Positions 33,869-43,739 are shown, counted from the first letter of the stretch. The stretch: 64,000 nt of DNA from Piscibacillus salipiscarius JCM 13188 (GCF_001311865.1 NZ_BBCD01000015.1:1-64000); one strand, 5' to 3'. Notes: a model not told the origin generated them from the letters alone. A program made the numbers and translations.

Positions 33869-33892
33869 AACCCACCTGGCTAAAGGTGAGTT
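33869..33892 (-). terminator. Terminator of the TauE-type gene
   Basis: Minus-strand stem AACTCACCT / AGGTGGGTT (one G-T pair) followed by TTTTATTC, 10 bases past the stop codon. Confidence 0.7.
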
Positions 33893-33902
33893 TAACTGAT
33901 TC

Positions 33903-34685
33903 CTATAAAAAGTCTAGCCAAATTTTAATGGCAGATGCCAAGATTAATCCAGCTAAGATGATGTGTAAATATTTTGTATTAATTTTCTTACCAGCATTGG
34001 CTCCTAGTGGTGAGGCAATTAAACTTGCGACAATCATAATGATAGCCGGAACAAGTAATACTTGTCCTGTCATGATCTTACCTGCCGTTGAACCAATTGA
34101 AGAAATGAACGTTATCGCTAATGATGATGCAATCGTCATTCGTGTTGGAATTTTAAGCACGATCAGCATGATTGGAACTAACACAAATGCCCCTGCAGCA
34201 CCCACGATTCCAGCACCAATACCTACAATAAATGCTAAGCTTGATGCCAGCGTTTTATTAAAGGTGACTTGATCTAGTGCAACATCATCTAAACCTTTCT
34301 TCGGCATAAACATCATAATAACGGCAATCGTCGCTAAAATCGCATAAACGAAATTAACAGACCCTTCGGATAAGAATCTAGATCCAAATCCGCCTATAAA
34401 GCTACCGATTAGAATGCTAATCCCCATATATAAAATAAGGGACTTATTTAGATAACCACCTTTTCGGTAAGCCCAGACACCACCAATGGTCGCAAAGAAC
34501 ACTTGAACAGCACTTATACCTGATACTTCATGGGACGTAAATGCTGCAAAACCTAATAGTGGTGGTATATATAATAACATTGGATATTTAACTATTGATC
34601 CACCGATTCCGACCATTCCAGAGATGAATGATCCAGCAAACCCAATAAGAAATAATACTAATAAAAACAATATACTATACTCCAC
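33903..34685 (-). CDS. TauE/SafE family sulfite/anion exporter
   Basis: Membrane protein of the TauE/SafE (DUF81) family, 260 residues, about eight helices. The duplicated glycine-rich motif is seen in [20 protein letters not shown] and again in [20 protein letters not shown]. Family members export sulfite, organosulfonates or other sulfur anions. Location directly downstream of the persulfide dioxygenase gene suggests export of sulfite or thiosulfate, an inference. GTG start 34685 behind AAGGGGGG, which overlaps a degenerate CstR-like site. Confidence 0.85.
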   Translation of the reverse strand: MEYSILFLLVLFLIGFAGSFISGMVGIGGSIVKYPMLLYIPPLLGFAAFTSHEVSGISAVQVFFATIGGVWAYRKGGYLNKSLILYMGISILIGSFIGGFGSRFLSEGSVNFVYAILATIAVIMMFMPKKGLDDVALDQVTFNKTLASSLAFIVGIGAGIVGAAGAFVLVPIMLIVLKIPTRMTIASSLAITFISSIGSTAGKIMTGQVLLVPAIIMIVASLIASPLGANAGKKINTKYLHIILAGLILASAIKIWLDFL

Positions 34686-34689
34686 AGGA

Positions 34690-34705
34690 AAACCCCCCTT
34701 GGTAT
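34690..34705. promoter_or_regulatory. Degenerate CstR-type operator before the exporter gene
   Basis: AAACC-N6-GGTAT, one arm perfect and the other with one mismatch to the ATACC-N6-GGTAT sites found at the other sulfur genes. It covers the ribosome site of the exporter gene. Confidence 0.35.
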
Positions 34706-34780
34706 CTCATTCATAAACTACCCTAGTTCAAAAAAATAATGAGGGAAATAAGGTCATAAACCTTATCCCCCTATTATTTA

Positions 34781-35909
34781 TTACTTAACCGCACAACGGT
34801 TAGGACCAATTTCCATTTCACGTTTCTTTTCAGTTTCTGGAGAAATTTTACCCATGTTCGTTTCACGGATTTCTTGATATGCGTTTGGTTGTGGTGGTAA
34901 GTTTTCTGTAACCATACGACGGAATTCTTGCTCATCGTCCACATTTAGTCCGTGGTTATCTTGATATAATTCACCTAATTTTTTACCTACTGAACCATCT
35001 TCATTTAATTCATCATTTGTCATATAGTGTGCTGGTAATACTACTAGTTCATCAGAAAGTTCTTTATAACGTTTATAAAGTGTTTCACGTAAGTCACCTA
35101 CCAATCATCAGCTAAACCAGCTAAGTCTGGGCGACCAATTGAATCTACGAACAGAATGTCACCTGACATAAATATTGGTCGTCAACGATAAATGATGTTG
35201 AACCAATTGTGTGTCCAGGTGAATATAATGCTTGAACACTGATCTTAGAAGAACCGATTTTAACATCTTCACCGTCTTCTAAAGGTTTGTATTCAAATTG
35301 TACTTCTGTCGCATCTTTTGGTGGTAACCAATAAGTTGCACCTGTTTTCTCAGCAATTTCGCGTCCACCAGAGATGTGGTCTGCGTGTAGGTGTGTGTCA
35401 AATGCGTGAGTGATTTTAGCACCTTTTTCTTCTGCAAAGTTAATGAACACATCGGCCATACGTACTGCATCAATCGTTGCTGCTTCACCGTCAGAGATCA
35501 CCATATATGATAGGCAACCTTTACCTAGGCGTACGAACTGGTATAATTCACCACCATCTTTTAAGTCAGCAATTTTAACTGGCTCTAAGTGTTCACTCCA
35601 AGCCTTCATACCGCCTTCTACTGAATAAACATTGTCAAAACCAGCTTCAACTAGTTGATCCGCAACGAATTCAGATGAACCACCTTTCGCACAAACAACC
35701 GCTACATCACGATCTTTTGGTACTTTATCTTGAATAGGTTCAATTCCTTCGATTAAATCGAAGTAAGGTACGTTTAGATAATCAAAGTTGTCGCCTTCAA
35801 TTTTCCAATCTTCAAATGCATCCTCATTACGTACATCTAATACGAATAAATCTTCTTTGTTGACTACTCGTTTCGCAATATCTTGAACATTCATTGTTTT
35901 TACTGACAT
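34781..35909 (-). CDS. Rhodanese-MBL fusion, persulfide dioxygenase-like
   Basis: An N-terminal rhodanese domain (cysteine in VVCAKGGSS, residues about 1-105) is fused to a metallo-beta-lactamase domain with iron ligands HLHADH, SPGHTIG and LPAHY, and the persulfide-dioxygenase signature DSIGRPDL. Expected to oxidise low-molecular-weight persulfide to sulfite with transfer to thiosulfate, like CstB, but with the domain order reversed relative to CstB. About 376 residues. Frame breaks near 35167 and 35101, one base each. The start ATG 35909 lies just after an ATACC-N6-GGTAT operator. Confidence 0.88.
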
Positions 35910-35915
35910 CTTTTT

Positions 35916-35931
35916 ATACCCCCTATGGTAT
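35916..35931. promoter_or_regulatory. CstR-type operator of the rhodanese-MBL gene
   Basis: ATACC-CCCTAT-GGTAT, a 16-base palindrome-like site. On the minus strand it overlaps the Shine-Dalgarno region (AGGGGG) seven bases before the start codon. Confidence 0.65.
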
Positions 35932-36005
35932 TAATTTTGTGTTAATAAAAGAACTTGGAACGGACCAAGTCCTCTTTAGCTACAATTTCACTAACTACTA
36001 CTTAA

Positions 36006-36573
36006 TTACTTACTTTCAACGTCTCCATCCCATTCACTCATACCAGGGACTACGTTATATACTTTACTAAAACCTTTTTCACTTAATAATTGTGCTGCCA
36101 TATCACTACGGTTACCAGTACGGCATACAACATAAATCTCATCGTCTTGACTTAATTCACTAACGCGATTCTCTAATTCACCGAATGGGATTGAGATTGC
36201 ATTAGGAATATGACCAAATGCATATTCAGCTGATTCACGTACGTCTAAAACCGTTACACCATCAGAATTAACTTTTGTTTTAAATCATCATTATTAACCT
36301 TATTGTCAAAAGAAGGTTGTTCTCCTGATTCACCTTCAGAAGCTTTGCGAACATAGTGCTTTAAGACATCTCCTTCTTCAACTGTGCCTAAATACTGATG
36401 ACCACTACGCTCTGCCCAAGCTTTTAAATCAGCTTTTGAACCTTGATCTGTAGCTTCAATTAAGAGACTTTGCCAGGCTCTACGTTTTCAATTTCTTTAC
36501 GTGTTTTAACAATTGGCATAGGGCATGCTAAGCCTTTTGCATCTAACACATGATCTGCACTAATATTAGTCAT
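36006..36573 (-). CDS. TusA-rhodanese fusion sulfurtransferase (YrkF-like)
   Basis: Two domains: TusA at residues about 1-75 with the sulfur-carrying cysteine in LDAKGLACPMPIVKTRK, then rhodanese at about 95-189 with the active cysteine in YVVCRTGNRSDMAA. Same architecture as B. subtilis YrkF. About 189 residues. Two one-base deletions, near 36464 and near 36285, break it into pieces too short to stand out as open frames. ATG 36573 has AGGAGGGATC. It is the third gene of the DsrE-like/rhodanese/TusA-rhodanese unit and ends 75 bases before the MBL operator. Confidence 0.87.
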
Positions 36574-36591
36574 TCAAGATCCCTCCTATTA

Positions 36592-36891
36592 TTACTTCTC
36601 AACTGGACCTTCCCAGCTAAGCATTCCGCCTTCCATGTTCGTAACGTTATAACCTTTGCTTTCTAGAAATTGTGTTGCTTGACCGCTACGTCCACCAGAA
36701 CGGCATACCATAATATACTCTTGATTCTTATCTAATTCATTCTCACGAAATTCAATTAGACCTAGTGGAATGTTTACCGCACCAGGTATTTTACCTTCCT
36801 GAACTTCCTCAACTTCACGAACGTCGATCAAGTTTAAATCTTCACCTTGATCTAATTTCTCTTGTACTGTTTTTGAATCAATTGTTTTCAT
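36592..36891 (-). CDS. Single-domain rhodanese
   Basis: Sulfurtransferase of 99 residues. N-terminal DLNLIDVREVEEVQEGKIPG is the typical rhodanese entry, and the active-site loop is CRSGGRSGQA with the cysteine near residue 63. Complete, with ATG 36891 preceded by GGAGG. It lies 17 bases after the DsrE-like gene and 18 bases before the TusA-rhodanese gene, so all three are likely co-transcribed. Confidence 0.92.
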   Translation of the reverse strand: MKTIDSKTVQEKLDQGEDLNLIDVREVEEVQEGKIPGAVNIPLGLIEFRENELDKNQEYIMVCRSGGRSGQATQFLESKGYNVTNMEGGMLSWEGPVEK

Positions 36892-36908
36892 AGTTCATAC
36901 CTCCAAGA

Positions 36909-37387
36909 TTAAATGAATAGGTTAATAGCGCCATCTTCACCTTCAGCAATATAAGCTGCGACACCACCGTATTCAATACCATCTAAAAGTTCTTCTTTCT
37001 TAAGACCTAATAAATCCATTGTCATCGTACAAGCTAGTAACGTAATATCCTGCTCTTTAGCCATATCGATTAAATCTGGTAATGGCATAGCATTATGCTT
37101 TTTAACAACACCTTTAATCATTTTTGGACCCATACCTAAAAATTGCATTTTAGATAGTGGCATGTTGTCTGCCCCACGAGGCATCATTTTACCAAACATT
37201 TTCTCCATAAATGATTTTTTGGTTGTACTTTTTCATCTTTACGTAACGCATTTAATCCCCAGAAAGTGTGGAAAATTGTTACATCGTGATCATAAGCAGC
37301 TGCACCATTGGCAATGATATAGGCTGCCATTGTTTTATCGTAATCACCGCTGAATAGGATGATATTCGTCTTTTTCTTTTCAGCCAT
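36909..37387 (-). CDS. DsrE/DsrF-like family protein (YrkE-like)
   Basis: Homologue of B. subtilis YrkE, a DsrE-type small sulfur-relay protein. NIILFSGDYDKTMAAYIIANGA and TIFHTFWGLNALR form the first half; the second half has LPLSKMQFLGMGPKMI and the cysteine in ITLLACTMTMDLLGL, the likely sulfur-carrying residue. One missing A in an A6 tract (37211-37216 region) splits the frame. About 159 residues. ATG 37387 with GGGAGGAG. Preceded by a hairpin and an ATACC-N6-GGTAT operator. Confidence 0.87.
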
Positions 37388-37460
37388 TGTATAACTCCTC
37401 CCTAATTGTTGGCTTTTTGTAGAGAGATGATCAATCTGATGATCATCTCTCACATTACTT

Positions 37461-37476
37461 ATACCCGTATAGGTAT
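37461..37476. promoter_or_regulatory. CstR-type operator of the DsrE-like operon
   Basis: ATACC-CGTATA-GGTAT, between tusA and the DsrE-like gene. On the minus strand TTAACA lies just upstream and TAAGTA just downstream at roughly promoter spacing, so it probably sits in the promoter. Confidence 0.7.
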
Positions 37477-37492
37477 TTGTTAAACTAAAAAA

Positions 37493-37720
37493 TTATCCTT
37501 TTTTAATATAGAAAGTAAATACGCCGTCATCTTCATTCATGTCAACTAACTCATGACCTGAAGATTTGCACCATGCTGTTAGGTCACTCTTAGCACCTGC
37601 ATCTGTTGCAACTACTTCTAGAATCTGACCACTTTCAACGTCCTCAATTGCCTTTTTAGTTTTTACAATTGGCATTGGGCATGCTAGACCTTTTGCATCT
37701 AAAGTTTTATTAATATCCAT
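37493..37720 (-). CDS. TusA family sulfurtransferase
   Basis: Small sulfur carrier of 75 residues with LDAKGLACPMPIVKTKK holding the active cysteine (residue 14), EVVATDAGAKSDLTAWC and a final FTFYIKKG strand. The second cysteine (AWCKSSGH) is common in the persulfide-linked subgroup. It is nearly identical at the active site to the TusA half of the fusion at 36006-36573. Own promoter with a CstR-type operator at -10; followed by the next operator. Confidence 0.92.
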   Translation of the reverse strand: MDINKTLDAKGLACPMPIVKTKKAIEDVESGQILEVVATDAGAKSDLTAWCKSSGHELVDMNEDDGVFTFYIKKG

Positions 37721-37757
37721 AAATAATTCCTCCTAAGAAATTGTTTTAGTATTTTTA

Positions 37758-37773
37758 ATACCCTATGGGGTAT
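37758..37773. promoter_or_regulatory. CstR-type operator of tusA
   Basis: ATACC-CTATGG-GGTAT. It abuts the -10 element of the tusA promoter (TTGACG at 37795-37800, TAATAT at 37772-37777, 17-base spacer, minus strand). Confidence 0.7.
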
Positions 37774-37800
37774 ATTAACTTATAAAATGAAATCCGTCAA
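37772..37800 (-). promoter_or_regulatory. Promoter of tusA
   Basis: Minus-strand TTGACG and TAATAT with a 17-base spacer, about 50 bases upstream of the tusA start codon. Confidence 0.55.
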
Positions 37801-37820
37801 CAGCTTAGTATAAATTTTTG

Positions 37821-38084
37821 TTAACGGCTTTTAACTAATAAATTAACAGCTTCTTTAACTTTATCTTCTGTGTCCTCATCATTTTCATTTGCATCTTGAA
37901 CACATTCGATTAAGTTATTGCTCACGACTACTCCTATGGTCCGATCAATTGCTGTTCGGCTTGCAGATAACTGGGTAATCACGTCTTTACAATCTGCTCC
38001 TTCTTCCATCATACGAAGAACCCCACGCAATTGACCTTCCAAACGTTTCACTCTATTTTTAACTTTTGCATCGTATTCCATCAT
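37821..38084 (-). CDS. cstR: CstR-type persulfide-sensing repressor (CsoR family)
   Basis: Tetrameric helical repressor of the CsoR/FrmR family, 87 residues. The core VKRLEGQLRGVLRMMEEGADC and TQLSASRTAIDRTIG is typical. The two regulatory cysteines are at EGADC-KDV and NLIEC-V, the CstR pair that forms sulfur bridges with persulfides. A copper-binding CsoR would have a histidine before the second cysteine; here it is glutamate, which favours CstR. ATG 38084 with GAGGAGGTAATC. It adjoins sulfur genes and its own promoter carries the shared operator. Confidence 0.92.
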   Translation of the reverse strand: MMEYDAKVKNRVKRLEGQLRGVLRMMEEGADCKDVITQLSASRTAIDRTIGVVVSNNLIECVQDANENDEDTEDKVKEAVNLLVKSR

Positions 38085-38152
38085 GATTACCTCCTCTCAA
38101 TTACAATGATACAACGCAAAACGAATATTGTCATTTATGACGTTACGTATTC

Positions 38153-38181
38153 ATCATATACCCCTATAGGTATTTTGTCAA
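38153..38181 (-). promoter_or_regulatory. Promoter of cstR
   Basis: Minus-strand TTGACA (38176-38181) and TATGAT (38153-38158) with a 17-base spacer. The spacer is almost wholly occupied by the operator at 38158-38173. Confidence 0.65.
38158..38173. promoter_or_regulatory. CstR-type operator of cstR
   Basis: ATACC-CCTATA-GGTAT, placed between the -35 and -10 elements, as expected for an autoregulating repressor. Confidence 0.72.
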
Positions 38182-38183
38182 AC

Positions 38184-38215
38184 ATAAAAAACTGGCACCG
38201 TAAAACGGCACCAGT
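38184..38215 (-). terminator. Terminator of the spore coat gene
   Basis: Perfect 11-bp stem ACTGGTGCCGT / ACGGTGCCAGT with a 3-base loop, followed by TTTTTTAT on the minus strand, 10 bases past the stop codon. Confidence 0.85.
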
Positions 38216-38224
38216 CATGGATGA

Positions 38225-38812
38225 TTAATCGTCGCAGTGGGCACTTGCGCCACCGCCACCACCTGAATTACGTCTCCACTCAGATACAGGTAATGCTCTT
38301 ACTGGATCTAAGCAAGCAATTGCCATAAACTCACATAAATCTACAGTGATACAAATACCTGTGCGTTGAAAGTCTCTTATACTATTTCCAGTTGGTGGAA
38401 CAAAATCACATAAATCTTCTCCACCCGATCCAGGTGTTTGACCACCTTCGTTTACTGGTAATAATAACTCTAATTCAGCACAACAATTCTTTTTCACCTT
38501 GCTTACTCGGAAAATTGGAGTTTCGATACAATTGTAAGCTACCATATTATTACCAAAAGGATTAGCAACTACACTTCTGCCAATAAACTCTTTGCAATCT
38601 CCTTTACAGTATAAAACGAATGGAACTGTATCGTTAGTAGTACTCGGTCCAGTAGTTGGGGATAATAAGTCATTGATTGACTGTTTACATCCCGTTTCAC
38701 ATCCTTGACCTCTTCCCGCTACTTCATCTTGTGCAGCAGCAATTTTAGCTACAGTTTTACATACACATTTGTTGTTTTTACAATCCAATTCATTGCAATT
38801 GTCTTCAAACAT
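38225..38812 (-). CDS. CotY/CotZ family spore coat protein
   Basis: Cysteine-rich outer coat/exosporium crust protein, 195 residues with about 14 cysteines, including CNELDCKNNKCVCKTVAKI near the start, then LYCKGDCKEF, a CC pair (VKKNCCAELELLLP) and RTGICITVDLCEFMAIACLDP near the end. These match the CotY/CotZ family, whose members form disulfide-linked lattices. The tail has a short Ser/Gly run. ATG 38812 is chosen because AGAGGTGA lies just upstream. It is divergent from dgk and probably expressed in the mother cell late in sporulation. Confidence 0.88.
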   Translation of the reverse strand: MFEDNCNELDCKNNKCVCKTVAKIAAAQDEVAGRGQGCETGCKQSINDLLSPTTGPSTTNDTVPFVLYCKGDCKEFIGRSVVANPFGNNMVAYNCIETPIFRVSKVKKNCCAELELLLPVNEGGQTPGSGGEDLCDFVPPTGNSIRDFQRTGICITVDLCEFMAIACLDPVRALPVSEWRRNSGGGGGASAHCDD

Positions 38813-38985
38813 TATTCTCACCTCTCTTTTCTTGGTTACACTATAAAATATGTCGATGAAATAAAAGTGTATAGGTCTTTGCTAGATATTTTTGGATTTT
38901 TAAAATGTCTAGAAAAACACCCACTTTAGAGTCGAAATTTGTTATCATGGAATAATAGAAAAGATATGTTATTGGAGGAGTTTTC

Positions 38986-39632
38986 ATGGGGGAATACCAT
39001 GTACCTTTTATTGCTGTAGAGGGCCCCATCGGCGTCGGGAAGACTCATTGTCAAACAAAATTGCACAACATTTCTACTTTCACTTACTTAAAGAAATTGT
39101 CGAAGAAAATCCATTCTTAGGTAAATTCTACGACAACATTGAAGAGTGGAGTTTTCAAACGGAAATGTTCTTTTTGTGTAATCGATACAAGCAACTAGAA
39201 GATATTGAAAAGCATTATTTACAACAAGACAAGCCAGTTGTGTCTGATTATCATATATATAAAAATATGATTTTTGCTAAACGAACGTTAAATGACAAAC
39301 AGTTTAATAAGTATGAGCAGATTTTCCACACATTAACGGATGATATGCCTAAACCAAATGTCATGATTTATTTACATGCCAGTCTTGATACATTATTAGA
39401 ACGAATTAGAAAACGTGGTAGAGAAGTTGAGAAGAATATCCAAGCGGATTATTTAAGTCAATTATCAAAGGATTATGATCAGTTCATGGACGAGTTTGAA
39501 AGGAATAACCCTGAAATTCCTGTGATTCGTTTAAATGGTGATGATCTTGACTTTGTTAAACATCAAGAGGATTTAGCTTATATATTATCGATTGTTGAGA
39601 AGCATATACAAAAAGGAGAAGTTGTTACATGA
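38986..39632 (+). CDS. dgk: Deoxyguanosine kinase
   Basis: Salvage kinase for deoxyguanosine, about 215 residues. P-loop GPIGVGKTS, the nucleoside site EIVEENPFLGKFYDN, EEWSFQTEMFFL, the DYHIYKN motif (in place of the DRS of dck) and the ERIRKRGRE lid all match B. subtilis Dgk. The frame breaks at the P-loop near 39045 (one T missing). ATG 38986 with TTGGAGGAG. Overlaps dck by ATGA. Confidence 0.92.
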
Positions 39633-40299
39633 ACGTCTATGACCGTTATGGAATTCCTAGTGATGCTGTTATTACCATCGCAGGAACAGTTGGAGTAGGG
39701 AAATCAACAATGACGAATGCCCTGGCTAGTACTTTAGGTTTTCGTACATCCTTTGAGAAAGTTGATGGCAACCCTTATTTAGATAAATTTTATAAAGATT
39801 TTGAGCGTTGGAGTTTTCACCTTCAAGTTTATTTCTTAGCTGAGCGTTTCAAGGAACAAAAAGAATCTTTGAATACGGTGGAGGGTTTATCCAAGACCGA
39901 TCCATTTATGAAGATACAGGTATTTTCGCAAAAATGCATCGTGAAAAAGGTACGATGAATGAGACGGATTATAATACTTATAAAAGTCTATTCGATGCGA
40001 TGGTCATGACTCCTTACTTTCCGCATCCAGACTTATTGATTTACTTGGAAGGTTCATTTGAAGATGTACTAGACCGTCTAAAAAGTAGAGGCCGTCAAAT
40101 GGAGCAAGATACACCAATCGAGTATTGGCGAGAAATGTATGATCGCTATGAAGAATGGGTTAATAACTTTAATACTTGTCCTGTTATGAGGATTAATATT
40201 AATGACTATGATTTATTTAATAATGAACAGTCGATTGAGCCGATTCTAGAAAGAATTGGCCATTTCATTCAGACTTCTCGCCATTATATTAAAGCATAA
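39629..40299 (+). CDS. dck: Deoxyadenosine/deoxycytidine kinase
   Basis: Salvage kinase paralogous to dgk, about 223 residues. P-loop GTVGVGKST, EKVDGNPYLDKFYKDFERWSF split by domain order, the DRSIYED motif with the base-contacting arginine, and KSRGRQME lid. The frame breaks near 39869 where AAAAAG lacks one A. ATG start overlaps the dgk stop. Followed by a strong hairpin. Confidence 0.92.
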
Positions 40300-40306
40300 A
40301 CTAGTT

Positions 40307-40342
40307 GAGCCGGTACGTTTATTTCACGTACCGGCTCTTTTA
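40307..40342 (+). terminator. Terminator of dgk-dck
   Basis: Perfect 12-bp stem GAGCCGGTACGT / ACGTACCGGCTC with a 7-base loop, followed by TTTTATT on the plus strand. The minus side lacks a T run. Confidence 0.85.
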
Positions 40343-41211
40343 TTCATTAAATGCATTTTGTAAAAATGTCATTAAAGGAAAGGGATCTATATGCTTACCA
40401 TTCTTAATGACCTCGTAATGTAAATGAACCCCTGTACTTCGACCTGTTGTGCCCATTGAACCAATCAGCTGGCCCTGCGTGACTGACTCTCCTTTTTTAA
40501 CCTTTACTTCATTAAGATGACTATAGCGAGTTTTATATGAATTTCCATGGTCAACTAAGATTGAATAACCATAAGCGCCTTGATAGCCTGCAAATTCAAT
40601 AATCCCATCTCCTGCCACATAGATATCAGTCCCTAAAGGACCTGCTAAATCAATTCCTGAGTGGAATGAACCTGTATTTGTGAATGGATCAGTTCTGTAG
40701 CCAAAGTGAGAACTTACGGTTTCAGAAGCAGCTGGCCAGTGGATTGGTGTCTTCTTAAGATCTCGATTAACCTCTTCTAGTTGACTAACGGCCATTTGAT
40801 AACTAGCCACTAATCCAGAAACCTCTTGCTTGATTGCTGAATACGGACGATTAATTTTAAGTTCTGAAGATTTAACGAGACCCACTTTGTCCGGCACATT
40901 ATTGCTTGATAAAGACGCTGCACGGTCCACGTTCAATTGATTAATAAGTTCTATCATTTGTTCCTCTATGGATCTTAATTCAGCGAGTTGCCGTTCAATA
41001 TCACGACGGTCTTTTTCAAACGTTAATTGCTGGGTATTTAATTGTTGATTTAGCTCATTTACTCTGGATTGCAGTCTTTCATTTCATTGGCTTTCTGAAT
41101 CATAAAGAAAGCCATCACCCCTATCATTATTAGGGATATAGTTAAAGCCAACCATATAATAGGTTGTTTTGATGATATAGGCTCTTCAGAACGCCATTCT
41201 CTTGGATGCAT
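40340..41211 (-). CDS. M23 family metallopeptidase with membrane anchor and coiled coil
   Basis: Murein endopeptidase-like protein, about 290 residues. An N-terminal membrane helix (IIWLALTISLIMIGVMAFFM) is followed by a coiled coil (LQSRVNELNQQLNTQQLTF, then DIERQLAELRS) and a C-terminal M23 domain. Zinc ligands are in FHSGIDLAGP and GVHLHYEVIK, so the site looks active. Frame breaks near 41090 by one base. ATG 41211 has GGGAG at long spacing. It resembles LytM/EnvC-like regulators more than SpoIIQ, but the exact role is unknown. Confidence 0.83.
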
Positions 41212-41330
41212 AAACTCTCATACTCCCTACGCACTTTTTTATATTAGGGTTTGATATTTCTGCTAAATTATCCAAAAGAAGGCATAAAATGGCTACATCT
41301 CTGTAACCATGATTGTTTGAAATATGTATA

Positions 41331-41423
41331 TGGCGGAGGAGGAGGGATTCGAACCCCCGCGGGCCGTGAAGCCCCTGGCGGTTTTCAAGACCGCTCCCTT
41401 CAGCCGGACTTGGGTACTCCTCC
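41331..41423 (-). tRNA. tRNA-Ser (UGA anticodon)
   Basis: A 93-base class II tRNA including an encoded CCA end. Acceptor GGAGGAG pairs with CTCCTCC; the anticodon loop is CTTGAAA with TGA; a long variable arm and the T-arm GGGTTCGAATCCC are present. It lies just downstream of serS, which charges it. Confidence 0.95.
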
Positions 41424-41562
41424 GTGTAAGCTGACAAAATAAATATATCATACGATTCGACAGCGTGCAACATTTTTCTATAGATTTTTTTATTTTCTGT
41501 TATTTTAATAAATGAAGAGTTCCTTATAAATAAAGAGGCGCGCTCAACGCGCACCTCTTCTT

Positions 41563-42840
<1,278 letters not shown>

Positions 42841-42866
42841 GATACTCCTCCTTATGTTTTAACGAA

Positions 42867-43101
42867 ATAAAAAACCCGTCCCTCAAGAAAAGGGACGAGT
42901 TGTATACCCGCGTTACCACCCTTGTTGAAAAAGCCAACACTTCTTCCAACTCGGAAGCTTTAACGGCGCATGACCGGATTAGCTTACTCTTTGTTTCGGC
43001 TAACCTGCTCAGGGATGGATTCATTAACGTCTTTTACTGGTTTGCACCTACCACCAGCTCTCTGGAAAAAGATCTATAATTACTATTTCCCGTCTGTGCA
43101 T
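42867..43101 (-). promoter_or_regulatory. Serine T-box leader with terminator
   Basis: Senses uncharged tRNA-Ser. On the minus strand, Stem I has the AGTA bulge and GGTGG apical features, a GAA-TCC-A segment gives a serine specifier codon (43017-43019), and the T-box AAGGGTGGTAACGCGG lies at 42909-42924. The terminator has a 10-bp stem (ACTCGTCCCT / AGGGACGGGT, 42874-42900) and a T7 run. The serS start is 27 bases downstream. Confidence 0.93.
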
Positions 43102-43133
43102 TTAACTATTTGTATTATAATATAACTGTTTTT

Positions 43134-43727
43134 TTACTGGGCTGCAAGTTTTAACTTACTTTTTTTCACAAGTTCAATAAAATATTGAGTTAATCGGTGA
43201 TCATCCGTTAATTCCGGATGAAAGGCAGCAGCTAAATAATGTCCTTGTTGTGCGGCTACAATTTGGCCATCATAAGTTGCTAGCACTTCGGTATCCTCTT
43301 TCACATTCACAATGTGGGGTGCTCGAATAAACACGGCTTCAAAGTCCTCAGCTACACCTTTTACTTCAAGTTTTGTCTCAAAACTCTCACGCTGACGTCC
43401 AAATGCATTGCGTTCGACCACCATGTCCATAAGCCCTAGATGCGCATGACTTTGACCATTGATTTCTGATGCTAAGAGTATTAATCCCGCACAGGTACCA
43501 AAGATTGGCTTACCAGACTTTCCAAACTCTTGCAGTGCCTCAAAGAAATCATAACGGTCAATTAAACGTCTCATCGTGGTACTCTCACCACCAGGAATGA
43601 TTAGGCCATCAACCTCATCTAGCTGTTCTTTTTTCTTTACGATTAATGCTTCCTGGCCACAAGATTCAATCGAGTGTTTGTGCTCTCTAAATGCACCTTG
43701 TAACCCTAATACACCAATTTTAAGCAT
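43134..43727 (-). CDS. pdxT: Pyridoxal 5'-phosphate synthase glutaminase PdxT
   Basis: Supplies ammonia to PdxS, 197 residues, no break. GLQGAFREH at the N-terminus, [10 protein letters not shown], the nucleophile cysteine in [11 protein letters not shown], and the His-Glu pair in [13 protein letters not shown] with AGAGGAG overlapping the pdxS stop, so the pair is co-translated. Confidence 0.96.
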   Translation of the reverse strand: MLKIGVLGLQGAFREHKHSIESCGQEALIVKKKEQLDEVDGLIIPGGESTTMRRLIDRYDFFEALQEFGKSGKPIFGTCAGLILLASEINGQSHAHLGLMDMVVERNAFGRQRESFETKLEVKGVAEDFEAVFIRAPHIVNVKEDTEVLATYDGQIVAAQQGHYLAAAFHPELTDDHRLTQYFIELVKKSKLKLAAQ

Positions 43728-43739
43728 TAGGATTCTCCT

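Noticed and set aside
37821-38084. Copper-sensing CsoR instead of CstR
   Set aside because: The histidine that completes the copper site before the second cysteine is replaced by glutamate, no copper transporter or chaperone is adjacent, and all neighbours are sulfur-transfer genes.
40340-41211. SpoIIQ identity for the M23 peptidase
   Set aside because: Anchor and domain layout are similar, but the long coiled coil and the location do not fit spoIIQ, and no sporulation promoter could be identified.
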